Translations under genes and position numbers: made by a program | Assembly (NCBI GenBank): GCA_038373885.1 | Contig: JAWZYV010001774.1 | Coordinates: 1,054,001-1,118,000, forward strand | Length of the DNA: 64,000 nt | Reading direction: 5' to 3' | Source: Cheiracanthium punctorium | Lineage: Eukaryota > Arthropoda > Arachnida > Araneae > Cheiracanthiidae | Notes under the pieces: model-generated | Databases searched by the model: none | Told to the model about the DNA's origin: nothing | The model's input: the letters and a program-made list of their open reading frames with translations, nothing else | In this document: positions 26,962 through 36,219 of the stretch, piece after piece | Numbering within the stretch: position 1 is the stretch's first letter | How the letters are laid out: the number at the start of each line of letters is the position of its first letter

Positions 26962-28650
26962 CTCGGCTGTTCGAGCCTCGTCAGGGGGACCCCTATGACC
27001 CCCCCTAATTTTTTAGTTTCATTATTGCCATATTAAAACGATATTAATTAACTATGTCATTTTATCTCTCACCTTTCGTGCTTTTCGCCTGGTAACCCTA
27101 TGTTGAAATTTTTATGATTGTAACCTATTTATAGAAAAATACATGGGATGCATATCTACACCTTACGAAATATTGTAACAATGGATTAAAGTTGTTGCGA
27201 ACTAATAGTATTTAAATATATGTAAAATTATGTCGCTTTTTTGGGACAATTCAATAAAAGGGGTGAGAGATAAAATGACATATTCATTAATAAAAGGCTG
27301 CTTTAGTTATTAAGAATGTAATCAACCACACCTAGAAAACAAGTGCAAATAAGCATTTATATTTAAAAAAAAAAAAAGCCTCAATATGTTGAAATCAATA
27401 TCGTCCAATGTAACTAAGAAACACTCGTGAAATCAGCTTTGAAACAAAATAAATTGCACTGAAATCAGCTCATCAGCTTGTGAGCCAAGATCCTGTAATC
27501 AGAGGCATCTTCACGTGTCGGGCGTTTCAGTTTTGTATCCTCCCAATTAAATTAATTAAATATCAATGAGCACAATTTGCATTGCCCAGCACGGAGTAAA
27601 ATTTACACTGATATAACATTGAAGAAGTTTAAATGCACAGAAAATTTTAAATATGATCCTAAAAGCAAATTCTAATACTTTTGAGTTAGTTAAACACTTC
27701 ATTTGATTGCGAAATTTCAAATCGGCTTAGAAATATTTTTGTGAGTAGTATGTTTTTGGATGTATTAATACCACAGAGAATTTTTTAAAAATGGTTAATA
27801 TGAACAAATTCTTTAAATATATTCTGTTTTTTCCTCCCTTTTAGCCAACAGAATAAATAATGCCCGTTATAGCTGCGTCCGTACTTCAAAATTTCGATGC
27901 GTAAACAATGTTTTTCCTTCATTTTTGATCAGTCATCATATTTAAATCGGGATTCATTTTGAGTTATTCAAAAAGCTATACTGTGGTCCAGGGACAATAT
28001 ACGAAAAAGGGGTCCCATCCAGCTGACCCTGACCCGACCCACCGAGAGGGGAGGAGGGGCAATTGCCTCGAATTCCACTCCTAGAGGACGTATGTTGCGA
28101 ATTTTTGGCGCACAAGTCTCACGGGGAAATAAAATAATTCTGTCTTCCAAAACCTCTTCTGGATCACACAGACGCATTCACGTACTAAAGTTTAAACATG
28201 CAATAAGAAAGGAAAAGAAAGGCGCCAATATATTTGACTGATTACTAATGAAGCTTTTGTAACGGATAAGTATAAACATACATCTGGGACCCGAAAACGT
28301 AAGATGTAGAACTGCAATCAGAGGGTAGTATGAAAAGAAGGCGGACATTGTTGGAAGTTGGAATTACAGGGAAAAAAAAAAAAGATGCGGATGATTAATA
28401 GCCAAGTTCGATTAAAATTTGTCAAACACTCTGGTCACTAGTGACTTTCGGATTAGATGATGCGAGTTTGCCTATTCGATTGCGCGTGCATAGATACACA
28501 CACACACACACACATACAAATTAGTCCAATATGTTTTTACTTACTGGATAATACTATTTACTTATATTTCTTTTTAACCTTTACTTATATACTAAAGGTC
28601 CTTTTCTTTAAGATTTTATATAGCTGTGTGAAAAATTATATACAAGTAAA

Positions 28651-28683
<33 letters not shown>

Positions 28684-30340
28684 GGTAATGAGCGTAATGA
28701 ATAGTGCTTTAGTTGATTACCGAACATCAGAAGGAAACTTCGATATATATGGAATTACAAAAGAGAAATAAACTTTCCTACAATTTTAGGTTGAAGCTGC
28801 TTCACCTAAAAAAGTTTGTGCATTTAAACTTTTTAAATATTATATAAGTGGAAATTGTACTCCGTACTGTGTAATGTAAATTGTCCCTCCATTTACATCA
28901 TCCATCCGAAACAAATCTATTCCTTTTCAATACAAACCAAGCCTTTAAACAGAGAGTTTTTCTGCGAGGAGTCGTAAATCAAGTTCCTCCTTCTCCCTGT
29001 TTCATCTCTGCGGGTGGTAACGCAACAGGTGGGCAAGTGGGGGTGGAAAACATCTCAAAATTTTTCATCAAAAATGTGTAAATAAATCGCTAAAAATCAA
29101 ATTTATGGATTAGATAAAAAATACTTATGTATTTGAAAAGGCAAAGTGCACTGCAATTTTTCTATCTTTACCAAATTTCAAAAAAGTTAGTCTGGTCTGA
29201 GAAAATCGCAGTTGACTGTCAGAATTCGTGTCTTTGTAGATAGATGATTGTGTTTAATATTAAATAAAAAATACATCAAAGCAATATTTCTAAAATCTGA
29301 AAGATGGAAAAGGTGAGAAGTCTTTCAAGAAAACAACAATGAAAGAAAAATTTAAAAATATTAATTTAGTGCCGAGATATTACTTGAAAACCGAAGTAAT
29401 AAAATTCCCATTGCTTAACATGGAAAGGAAACTTCCATGTCCCACGTCTGAGGAAGAGCCTTAAGAACTCCAGGGGAAAAAAAAAAAAAAAGAGAGATTT
29501 CCACAAGCTATCCTAATGTAAGGGAAAAAGTCTCGAACACAGGTATTTTGCAATATTTTCATAAATAAACGTGTCTTGGGGAATCTTGCTAAGCTGCAAC
29601 CATACTTACATTTGTTTTTATTTTTGAAAATACTATTCAGAGGCTGCTTCAATATCAATATGCCACATTTAAAAAAATGTAAATAAAAAATATAAAATAA
29701 AAATGACTCAATGAAACTTCATTGTTTATGGCTATTTCTGCTGCTAACAGATAACACCAAAGTCAATGTGTTTTATCTCACAAAATAAGAGTAAAAGCAG
29801 TGAAAGGAAAAACAACTTTTTGACAAATGTAGTTAGCTACAACTACTTTTCAAATATCGTCACTATTTCACTATTTTTTTTTTTTTTTTTTTTTGCTACT
29901 TTTAGGAGACAAATTTTGTTAAAAGATTCAGTTTACATTACGTTCAAATTGAAGGATATTGATTGGAGAAAACTATTGATATCTTAATTAGAGAAAATTA
30001 TTGCTTTAATAAACAACTACCAGGGGAGTATTTAATGAGGGTCAGGGGGCTCAGCCCCCTCTGAAACTGTAAAGCAATTATTAAAAAGGAGCTACTTTGA
30101 AAATTTTCTATTAACTCTAGTAACAAGAAAAATCAAATGGAATTTAAAAATCATCATGTAAAAATGATGCTGATCTCAATTCTGAGCTAGGATAATCAAA
30201 GATTTTAATGACAATGATTAATGATATTATACTGAATGATTCAAAATAGATGTTACAGCAATTATCTCTTAAATCATAAGTAAATGAAGTATACTTTCAG
30301 TTAGAAAAGTTTGTCAAATTTAGAGTAGCTTTTAGATGTG

Positions 30341-30371
<31 letters not shown>

Positions 30372-33300
30372 CGACGACTTACTTTAGGGGACCAACTATG
30401 AGCTGATAAAAGTTAGATAATCATTCCTTTGATGGAAAATGGCAAATAAATGCATTCAAACTCATGAAATTTACAGGTTTACTTTTACCTGAACATATAG
30501 GTACTGCATAATGAAATTATCGGTATGGCTCGCCCAAAGATAAAAGGTCGGCTTTGGCATGCTGCCCCCCTCCCCCCCCCCAAAAAAAATGGATGCTGCG
30601 ATTTGTTTCATAGGAAAGATGTATTCAGACGTGCAAGAACTCTTAAAATTCTATACAGTAGTAGTGTTTTTTGAGACACTTGGACTTTCATTTCCAATTT
30701 ACAAAATACTTCCATATTGCAAGTTGGCCAAAAAGTGGCTAAATTGGCAACACTGTCAGTACATACTAGAGAGAGAATTTCTTGCACATCTGAACCCATA
30801 TTTGCAGCATACATTTTTTTGGCAGCGTGCCAAAGCCAGCCTTTTACCTTTGGGTGAGCAGTAATTTAGTATTTTTGGGGGTCATGCTATGTCATGCTTC
30901 TAGCAAAAGAATTTCAAAGTTTAATAGAGAATGACCATTATCGTTACTGGGGAGGCTTTTTGGATATTTCTAGGGTGGGCTAAAGCCTACCTTAGGAGCT
31001 CCATTTACTATTCTTGTAATAGAAAATCTAATTTTCTAAAGTGGGATTACCTGTTTGTTCTTGGGAGGACTAATCCCACCTGAGCCCCTACCCAGTTGCA
31101 CAATTGAAAATGGCAGAGAAAATGGTATGGGTTAACTTTCACTAGAAACTGCCAAACATGTATTTTAGGAAAATTCTTGATAAAATAGAAATTCTAGGCA
31201 TCAAATTTAGCTGTCGAATGGCCACTAATATAAATTAACATCAGTTGAAAAATAATTTTATTTTTCTCACTTATGAGACACACCCTTAATATTTGGCAAC
31301 AAATGCAAAAATTTTCAGCTTGTGATATCTTGGTAACTGCTCCAGACAAAGAACTGGGATCTTGTTTTTAATTACCTTCTTAGACACACAGCAAAAACAT
31401 TTTTCGAAACATAAGTGATAGGAAATGAGGGACCATATAAAAATTAAATTTTCTATTCTAATATGTATACAGCCTTTTGTAAAAAACTGCCACATCTGAA
31501 AGCTACTTTAAATTTGTCAAATTTTTCTAATTGAAAACATGTTTCAATCACTTACGATTTCAGAGACAGTTGCTATAACATCAAATCATTGGTAAATAAA
31601 AACAATCATTAAAAGCTTTTTTCTTTCTCCAATGGTGGATGCTTGACCTCTAGGCATTGGCCACTATAAGGCTGGAAGTGCTGACCACTTTCTATTGGAG
31701 GGACTCTATTAGTGGAAAAACATTGCCCCTCATGAAGTGATAGATGAATTGACAACCAAGCCCAAGTCAAAGGCTGAATCTGAGCTTGTAGTAGTAGGAC
31801 ATAATGTGCTAACCACCATACAACATACAATTCAAGCTTAAAGCAAATAAACAAGATGCAGAAACTACTCATTGGTAATTTTCTTTCAAGATAATGGTTT
31901 TGAGTTTAGAAACTCAATGAAAAATAACGTATTATACTTGCAACAAACCTAAACTAACCTGACCTGACAGCAGTATTTATTTCTACAGCAGTATGTTTCG
32001 GCTACTCTCAAATAGTTCTTTCATTTTTGTAATGGTCTTCACAGAACAAATATTCTTTTTATTTATTAAGTGCTGAGACAGTCATACTATAATAATCTAG
32101 TAATAAAATAATTGCATTTTTGTGTAACTTATGTAATAATTAAAATATTAAGAAATTGAGTTCAGAAATCTGAAGCAGTGCCTTCGCAAAATTTTGGCCA
32201 ATTAGAGTTTTTATTTGCTTTGACAGGATATTTAGCCTACAGTTAGTGTTAGTTCAGTTTTGCTGGAGAAATGCATGATAAGGTCCCTGACAGCAATTCC
32301 TCTGTTATCAGGTTAGGTTTGCCCGGAGTATAGATAAAGTAACAATTTTTTGAAAAAAAAAAAAGATACTTTAAAACTAAAGCTCTGTAAGCTGTGAGAT
32401 AAGGAACACCTAGAGCAGCTCCCTGGTCAAATGTCAAATGATCATCAAGAGGAAAAACATCACTCTCATCAACCAAAGTATATTCAGCATAGGTTCCGTA
32501 TTTATCACCTTTTCTTTTACAGATAAAGACTCTTTGTCCAGCCTGTATTAAGAATAAAAATTTAGTAAAAAATATTGCTGAAATGATTACTAATGAAAAC
32601 ACAAAACACTTTTTGATGAAAAATGCTTTCAATAGAATATGTACACATAATTACTATAGTACATAAACATTACTACTACCCTATAATTCATGTTAGCTTT
32701 TGCTAACCTATATAAAAGGGGTTTTTTTTGGGGGGGATTTTTGGTGAGAAAGAATTTAAAGAAAAATAAAATATTTTTATCAAAGTTGTATAGATTTAAT
32801 TTGGTTCATAATGCAATTTTACCAGTATAACTTCAATCTCATTTCTTTCAACATTTTCATGCTATATCATTTTAAGATTCAAAATAATCCAAAATCATAA
32901 ATAATTTATTTTCTTTTATTATGAAATCCCTTTCTTTCAGAGGCAGATCCAGACAAAATCCTTAGGCGGTTGCACACAAAACTTTTTCAATTAATATGAA
33001 ATGCAGTTTTAAAAAATAACTAAATCTTTTGCACTGGTCGATGCAGACAAAAATTGGGTCCGTTCTGCAGCCCCTTCACACAATTACAATTAATTAAATT
33101 TGCCCCTTCAGAAAATTATGGTACTTACGTATTATCCCGGCGGCAGAGCCTGTTTATCAGCAGGGCAACCGGGGCACTTGCCCTGGGCCCAAAATTTTTG
33201 TACTTTTCACCACAGATGTTATTTATTAATTCATAAAAAACTTTGTACAAAATTTGGATTGTCATTATCTTGAGTCGTAAGCTGATTCTCTGACATTTTA

Positions 33301-35515
33301 CTGTACTAAGGGTCCTCTAAAACCCATGAGCATTCGATCAAAATCCATGAGCCAGTGTTTGAGCCTCTTTTTGCAAATTTTATTATAAGAAAGTTTCATC
33401 AGTTTTAAGATACGTACTGTAAGTTTTTCGATTCTTTTCATTTATATTTTAAAAGGAGTTTAGTATAGAAGTGTACGTATATGCAGTATGTGTCTAGATA
33501 TTCATCATTTGTGAAAATAAATTTTATCCATGTATGCAAAAATCATTTAATATTCTTTACTGCAATGTATGCATACATTTAGTATCTAAACTTGATATAT
33601 ATTTCTGCAGATAAATATGTGCCCAAAACAACTGAAATGCAGACTATGTAATTTCTCGTAAATGCAAAGGCCCAAAAATTTGTATTTGCCCAGGGCCCAA
33701 TATCATGATGATCGGGCCCTGCCCGGCAGTCATTTCTGCCTCAAATGTGCTGCCAAACGTATTTCTAACCATGAATTATTTCATTTGCCTGCATTTATCT
33801 TGGCGGGGTTAATTCCTACTTTAGGGTGCTTCAATTACTTTAACAAAAAAGTGACTTTAATTAAAAATTGGCAAGAAAATTCACAAAATTAAGAATTGAA
33901 ATTCACAAAAAATTAGCAATTTTCACAAAAATGGGACCCTGGAAAAAATTCCTGGATTGACCCCTGTTCTGTATAGTCTAAAACTGGTTTGTCTAGGGGG
34001 AAAGACATGTTTCCTCTAGATCCGAATTCACCAATGCTAGCCTTTTGTTTTTAATAATGTAGTGCTGCAACCTTTATCAGGGGCGTAGAAAGGGAGGGGG
34101 GATATCAGGAAATATTCCCCCTCCTAAAATTTTTGGATTAGTGATGAAATTCCGTCTATTTATACACATATACAGTGGCGCAGAGAGGGAGGGGGAGCAG
34201 GGGAAAAATCCCCTGGGCCTCAGCTTGTGAAGGGGCCCCCCTTTTGCTGTTTATATGATACTTAATTGTGTGTTGTCAATTTTGTAAAATAAAAAAGTCC
34301 AAATTTAGATTATCCGTATGCTTCAAATTAATTTTTGAATGAAATTACAAAAAGCCAGCTAGAGCAAAAACCACCAACTTGACAAAAACGAGAAATGTTT
34401 CTGATTGAGTCTTTTTTTGCAAGAAAAGTATAGAGATTGACGGTATTATTCAATGGTTTGCCATGACTAAAAGTAGAGAAGATTTATTTAACAAGAAATG
34501 GTTTTTTTCCGAGACACATTGTTAAATAGTGGAAGAAAGGGTTTAGCCAGAGGAGAGACTATGGGGATCAACCAACATCCGAAATTTCCACTTTTTTGGC
34601 CTTATGAAATTTTTTGGCTGCCTGCTTGCATGGAAGTATGAATAAAAATATTATTTGTTTCAATACTGAGGAAACATGCCATGCAAAAATGTTAACGTTA
34701 CAAATACTGTTTCTCTATGGAGGTGTCGAAACCTTCAAAACAAAATGTTGGTATTTTTTAGAGCATGGATGTTTATTAAAGAATAATACTCTTTTAAATT
34801 AATAATTTTAATTCTATTAATTAATTGCCAATTACTATTAATTTAAAGTTTCTTTAAATGATTAATAATTTTAATAAGGAATAAATGATTGATCTAATAC
34901 GACATCAAAGGGATTTCTGGATAGCAAAGGGACCCCAGATAAGATTTTATCCCCGGGGCCCCGACTTGGCTCTCTGCGCCTCTGCACATATACGCATATC
35001 CCCCCCCCCCCCTGAAAAATTTTCCTGGCTACTCGCCTGACCTTTATACACAAAAGGAATTTTCAGCTCAGCAACATTCTGATTTTCAAAATTTTTTAAT
35101 GCTAGAGAGATTGACACTCAAGTTTGACAATTTCAAAGATGTGGTAATAACAACAGCAGTGTCACCTGAAATGTTTTGGTGCCTTCACCCACTTCTTCAA
35201 TTATGCCAGCAGCATCCTTCCCAGGAGTGAAAGGTAGTTCTGGTAAATTTGCAAATGCTCCTTCTCTGATATATGTATCTACTGGATTTACTCCGGCAGA
35301 TATAACTTTCACTAAAACCTTAAAGAAAGAATCACATTATTCAACAATATGGCAGTTAATTATGTAAGAATGCGTAAAAAGCAATTTCACTACCCTCTTA
35401 CATTTGTAGGCGCAACTTTAGGGATATCCACTGTTTCTAACTGCAAAACATTTGGTGGTCCAAATTTATTGATTCGTATAGCTTTCATTGTTGAAAGTGC
35501 CCTCACAGCTTTCAT
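14587..35515 (-). CDS. CRYZ: zeta-crystallin / NADPH:quinone oxidoreductase (CRYZ-like), complete, 7 exons
   Basis: Exons on the minus strand are 35515-35402, 35318-35166, 32542-32370, 20063-19862, 19384-19283, 17254-17159 and 14757-14587. All have GT/AG borders and compatible phases, giving about 336 residues (family about 330). The product belongs to the medium-chain dehydrogenase/reductase superfamily, zinc-independent quinone oxidoreductase branch; known members reduce quinones with NADPH in the cytosol and some bind RNA. Visible landmarks: AGVNPVDTY (~46-54, GroES-like domain), YAEY and GVPYLTAYRAL (third exon), the Rossmann loop HGASGAVG (~159-166), IEMLANVNL in the fifth exon, VGSRGSI in the sixth, and a C-terminal helix ending in GAKGKLILKI. 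The start is the first of two Met codons (35515 and 35488) in the first exon; the second would give a start closer to some relatives. Introns are packed with transposons, including an intact Tc1 copy. Confidence 0.95.
15521..16929 (-). mobile_element. intact Tc1-like transposon in CRYZ intron 6
   Basis: Inverted ends of about 26 bp begin CACTGCTGGCCA on each side and share GCAACACC a few bases in. They are flanked by TA on both sides (15519-15520, 16930-16931). The element is 1409 bp, carries one open transposase gene, and is clearly more GC-rich than the host intron, which suggests recent arrival. Confidence 0.95.
15657..16697 (-). CDS. Tc1-family DD34E transposase, full length (346 aa)
   Basis: Cut-and-paste transposase of the Tc1/mariner superfamily. 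Residues ~15-55 form a helix-turn-helix (GLSFREIGRRIGRNQTTVMR), with a second DNA-binding segment to ~125. The DDE domain shows D159 (LFTDESRF), D248 (QQDNARPH) and E283 (SPIENMW). The last two are separated by 34 residues, the DD34E spacing of Tc1 elements. Length matches the family's usual ~340 residues. There is no stop or frameshift, and both terminal repeats are present, so the copy may be competent. It is transcribed on the same strand as CRYZ. Base composition differs strongly from the surrounding AT-rich intron. Recent transposition or horizontal transfer is plausible but not shown by this window. Confidence 0.97.
   Translation of the reverse strand: MPRRKQRSSFDQVSEFDRGRIVAYRDCGLSFREIGRRIGRNQTTVMRICDRWVQEGTTDRRDRPHRPQCTTSRDDRQIVRMAVTDRSVTSRTISQQIQSVTHHPVSARTIRRRLQQNGLSARRPLLCLPLTRNHRRLRRQWCDERRMWTTEWNEILFTDESRFCMQHHDGRIRVWRHRGERMLNSCIMHRHTGPAPGIMVWGGIGYLSRTPLVRIAGTLTSQRYISEVLEPVVLSYLQGLPTAIFQQDNARPHVARIVQGFFVNHQIELLPWPARSPDLSPIENMWSMVAQRLTQSSSPAVTPDQLWQRVEAAWSAVPQEHIQSLFESMPRRVAAVISNNGGYSGY
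17159..17254 (-). CDS. CRYZ: CRYZ exon 6
   Basis: Thirty-two codons, phase 0 at both borders (acceptor TTAACAG, donor GTAATG). Starts IVGSRGSIKIDPRKIL and ends ALMTSTE. Confidence 0.95.
17372..18547. mobile_element. hAT-like non-autonomous element in CRYZ intron 5
   Basis: Left end CAGACGTGGCCATAG; right end GTTTGGCTACATCTG, whose reverse complement is CAGATGTAGCCAAAC. The 8-bp flanks are ATATATAC and ATATATAT (7/8 match), fitting a hAT target duplication. No transposase remains; most of the interior is a tandem duplication (17641-18450). Confidence 0.75.
17641..18450. repeat. 406/404-bp tandem duplication
   Basis: Unit 1 (17641-18046) and unit 2 (18047-18450) are nearly identical, differing by a few substitutions and short indels in T runs. 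Both start GTCGAAATTTTGG and end CTCCCCATC. The near identity implies a recent event. Confidence 0.95.
19283..19384 (-). CDS. CRYZ: CRYZ exon 5
   Basis: Thirty-four codons, phase 0 at both borders: acceptor TTTTTCAG, donor GTAAGT. Contains GVDIVIEMLANVNLQKDL, a signature of the family. Confidence 0.95.
19862..20063 (-). CDS. CRYZ: CRYZ exon 4 (cofactor-binding loop)
   Basis: Begins with one nucleotide completing a Lys codon, then GKCKASDTVLIHGASGAVG, the NADPH-binding Rossmann turn. Ends KVM before donor GTAATT. The acceptor follows a T/C tract, and a transposable-element end begins about 30 nt further upstream. Confidence 0.95.
20176..20592 (-). CDS. zinc-knuckle protein fragment (transposon-derived)
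   Basis: A 138-residue frame starting MLNKDNYETW. Residues ~22-35 hold a CCHC zinc knuckle, C-x2-C-x4-H-x4-C (CKRC then H then C). The N-terminal 'NYETW' followed by a knuckle resembles gag-like proteins of LTR retroelements, but no protease, integrase or RT is seen nearby. The frame runs into the terminal repeat of the surrounding element, so it is probably element cargo or a captured fragment. I cannot assign a function. It lies in CRYZ intron 3, on the same strand as CRYZ. Confidence 0.45.
   Translation of the reverse strand: MLNKDNYETWTHKIKDASRITCKRCKCIGHWASECESGKKNNFKHKPNSLRFLSTLDDSPIGLPCKIQQPYSPKALSTISNNEKQNFWCVKIDTKNYICYFSYHRPMFAFSRKDQETLLLPVNEINVNEEKGVRDKMT
21235..21600. repeat. minisatellite, 76-bp period, ~5 copies
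   Basis: Units start at about 21235, 21311, 21387, 21463 and 21539. Each contains TTTTAACTAAAAAAA, then CAACCTAGTTGTACAGC and TGTAAACTAGGCAAC. The middle copies are almost identical; the edge copies diverge. Confidence 0.85.
22921..23120. mobile_element. short hAT-like element (CAGTGGTCCCCAA ends)
   Basis: Left end CAGTGGTCCCCAA and right end whose reverse complement is CAATGCTCCCTAA. The flanks TATTAGAG and CATTAAGG match 5/8, a worn target duplication. Such ends are common in hAT MITEs. No coding capacity. Confidence 0.6.
23350..23759. mobile_element. hAT-like MITE with perfect 8-bp duplication
   Basis: Ends CACAGGCGCAACC and, at the right, reverse complement CAGTGGCGCACCC. The 8-bp sequence GTTCGAAC is present exactly on both sides (23342-23349, 23760-23767); it is itself a palindrome. 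Subterminal G and C tracts are present. Confidence 0.85.
23927..24617 (+). mobile_element. non-autonomous Helitron, copy 1
   Basis: Starts TCTACTATATAG. The 3' end has a hairpin (GCCCGTTGT, loop, ACAACGGGC) followed by CTAG and then host T, the expected Helitron terminus. It is collinear with 44335-45018 over its whole length, including CGATCCGCTTGAAAT. No Rep/helicase is encoded. Confidence 0.75.
24618..25673. other. intron 3 of CRYZ: repeat-like AT-rich DNA
   Basis: Contains related stretches around 24945, 25180 and (inverted) 25550-25610 with 'GGAAAGTT.TT.CTGGGTT' wording, suggesting an old repeat array. No exon and no element ends could be fixed. Confidence 0.4.
25674..26148. mobile_element. 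Tc1-like element end, no transposase
   Basis: CACTACTGGTCAAAAGTATTG at 25676 resembles the ends of many Tc1-like elements. No matching right end or transposase was found, so this is at best a truncated copy. Confidence 0.3.
26130..26254. repeat. GCTGTTCGAGCC-type repeat end, inverted copy
   Basis: Reverse complement of the 20093-20205 end: GAGAGATAAAATGACATAG, GATATGGCAATAATGAAAC, then CTGACGAGGCTC and CAGCCGAGT. It is followed directly by a (CTAT)n/(TA)n microsatellite. Confidence 0.65.
26352..26530. mobile_element. TA-flanked MITE inside a TA microsatellite
   Basis: Inverted ends CACAGTGGAACCTCC and reverse complement CACAGTGGAACTTGC, flanked by TA. The interior repeats GACCAC motifs. The ends are of Tc1/mariner-pogo MITE type. 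Both sides are TATATA-rich. Confidence 0.75.
26961..27295. repeat. GCTGTTCGAGCC-type repeat, short copy
   Basis: The left end ACTCGGCTGTTCGAGCC lies directly after a (TA)n run. The right side carries GTGAGAGATAAAATGACA, inverted relative to the left. About 335 bp; interior collinear with 22260-22490. Confidence 0.6.
27296..30525. other. CRYZ intron 3, no gene recognised
   Basis: AT-rich with an (AC)n run near 28496-28514, a (TA)n run near 28650-28672, and poly-A/T runs. Around 27985-28175 it is more GC-rich and contains a G-rich/C-rich patch, but I could not identify it. Confidence 0.4.
30526..30861. mobile_element. TA-flanked MITE with ~40-bp inverted ends
   Basis: The left end GCTCGCCCAAAGATAAAAGG and the reverse complement of the right end GCTCACCCAAAGGTAAAAGG continue into GGCTTTGGCA. 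TA lies outside each end (30524-30525, 30862-30863). No coding capacity. Confidence 0.75.
30862..32369. other. CRYZ intron 3, includes a dispersed repeat
   Basis: 30950-31090 (GGGTGGGCTA..AAAATCTAATTTT) resembles 19015-19135, a dispersed repeat with unclear ends. 31610-31830 reads on the minus strand like a worn tRNA-derived SINE head (GGTGGTTAGCACATTATGTCC). Nothing else recognised. Confidence 0.35.
32370..32542 (-). CDS. CRYZ: CRYZ exon 3
   Basis: Starts AGQRVF after acceptor ATACAG and ends TAYRALVL plus two nucleotides of a Lys codon. I chose donor GTATCT just after 32370 because it alone restores the frame of exon 4. Residues 90-147. Confidence 0.85.
32938..33966. mobile_element. outer hAT-like element (CAGAGGCAGATCCAG ends)
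   Basis: Left end CAGAGGCAGATCCAGAC and reverse complement of the right end CAGGGGTCAATCCAGG. The flanking 8-mers do not match well. It contains the element at 33144-33721, so it is the older insertion. In CRYZ intron 2. Confidence 0.5.
33144..33721. mobile_element. hAT-like MITE (CAGAGCCTGTTTATC ends), nested
   Basis: Left end CAGAGCCTGTTTATCAGCAG; right end reverse complement CAGGGCCCGATCATC, followed by TTGGGCCCTGGGCAAA. Flanks CCCGGCGG and CCCGGCAG match 7/8. The same end type is seen at 43378 and 53039. Confidence 0.75.
34078..35039. mobile_element. outer hAT-like MITE split by a second one
   Basis: Ends CAGGGGCGTAGAAAG and reverse complement CAGGCGAGTAGCCAG. A perfect 8-bp duplication ACCTTTAT lies at 34070-34077 and 35040-35047. 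Without its insert it would be only about 142 bp. Strong oligo-G/oligo-C tracts lie near both ends. Confidence 0.85.
34173..34984. mobile_element. inner hAT-like element, 812 bp
   Basis: Ends CAGTGGCGCAGAGAG and reverse complement CAGAGGCGCAGAGAG (14/15). An exact 8-bp duplication CACATATA lies at 34165-34172 and 34985-34992. It sits inside the 34078-35039 MITE. No transposase. Confidence 0.9.
35166..35318 (-). CDS. CRYZ: CRYZ exon 2
   Basis: Residues 39-89, starting VLVKV and containing AGVNPVDTYIREG and PGKDAAGIIEEVG, both conserved in quinone oxidoreductases. Phase 0 on both sides. A nested pair of hAT elements ends 127 bp away in the adjoining intron. Confidence 0.95.
35402..35515 (-). 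CDS. CRYZ: CRYZ exon 1
   Basis: ATG at 35515-35513; donor GTAAGA follows 35402. It encodes residues 1-38, including the KAIRINKFGPPNVLQL strand typical of the N-terminus. Ends in phase 0. Confidence 0.9.
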
Positions 35516-35988
35516 TAAGAGTGCAATATCAATAATTTAAAGAAATCATAAGAAATGAATGTATTGTAGCATAAACGAATGAAGGATTTTCTCTTGCTTA
35601 CAAATACGCCGATACAAATTTCCCGCTAATATTTTGTTAGACAAAAGGTGATCACAACAGTTTTTTTTTAAACAAATATTAAAATAACCTCAGAGAGAAA
35701 AGCTCGGAAAATCTGGTTAACGGTTTATGTGTTTCAAGAATAATTGAATAGGTTATCTGATAAATAAAAGAACGTTCTTTTTTTTTTTTTTTTCGTTATT
35801 GGAAATTCGGAACTGATAAGATAACACGGAAAAAGTTATGAGCTAAAAAAAAGAGAAAAGAAAATTATTAATTGTATTTGATAATTATTGAGTTTAAAAA
35901 AAAAAAAAGAGGTCTGCTACCTGCTACTGTTTATTTTGATTTTCGAATCGAATGTATGCGTGCGTGCGTGCGTGGTGCGTCTGAATAG

Positions 35989-36024
35989 AAGCGGATAGCC
36001 GGAGGAAAGGCTCCTAATGCTAAA
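35989..36024 (-). promoter_or_regulatory. 36-bp element shared with the DPM3 upstream region
   Basis: Read on the CRYZ sense strand it begins TTTAGCATTAGG and ends CTATCCGCTT. It is identical over 36 bp to 50709-50744. It lies about 475-510 bp upstream of the CRYZ ATG, within promoter or an unmarked 5' UTR. It contains a small inverted repeat (AGCC...GGCT around GGAG..CTCC). Confidence 0.6.
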
Positions 36025-36033
36025 AGACTCATA

Positions 36034-36047
36034 CCAGCAGAGGGCGC
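36034..36047 (+). promoter_or_regulatory. CTCF-consensus-like site upstream of CRYZ
   Basis: CCAGCAGAGGGCGC fits the CTCF core consensus CCASYAGRKGGCRS at all 14 positions. It lies ten bases beyond the 36-bp element. Binding is not shown by sequence alone; related GGGCGCTG motifs also occur in other promoters. Confidence 0.5.
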
Positions 36048-36102
36048 TGAAAGTCGTAGGGAAAAGGATTTTTTCCTCTATTCGAGGGAAAAATTTTACG
36101 TG

Positions 36103-36119
36103 ATTGGATTCCCGCCAAT
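36103..36119. promoter_or_regulatory. paired inverted CCAAT boxes
   Basis: ATTGG at 36103-36107 and CCAAT at 36115-36119 lie 7 bp apart. They are upstream of CRYZ and on the far side of the CTCF-like site, as in a GC-rich promoter. They could serve either direction. Confidence 0.35.
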
Positions 36120-36219
36120 CCATCCCGTTCCCCGTACTGCTTTTCACAGGACGATGCGCCGAGTATTTTGGATTACTGGAATTTCAATATAATTGTTTTA
36201 GATTTCAGGTATGATGCTT

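Noticed and set aside
31609..31872. A protein-coding frame on the minus strand
   Set aside because: It overlaps a worn tRNA-derived repeat and has no recognisable domain or splice context.
35176..35540. Plus-strand ORFs opposite CRYZ exons 1 and 2
   Set aside because: Antisense shadows of conserved minus-strand exons.
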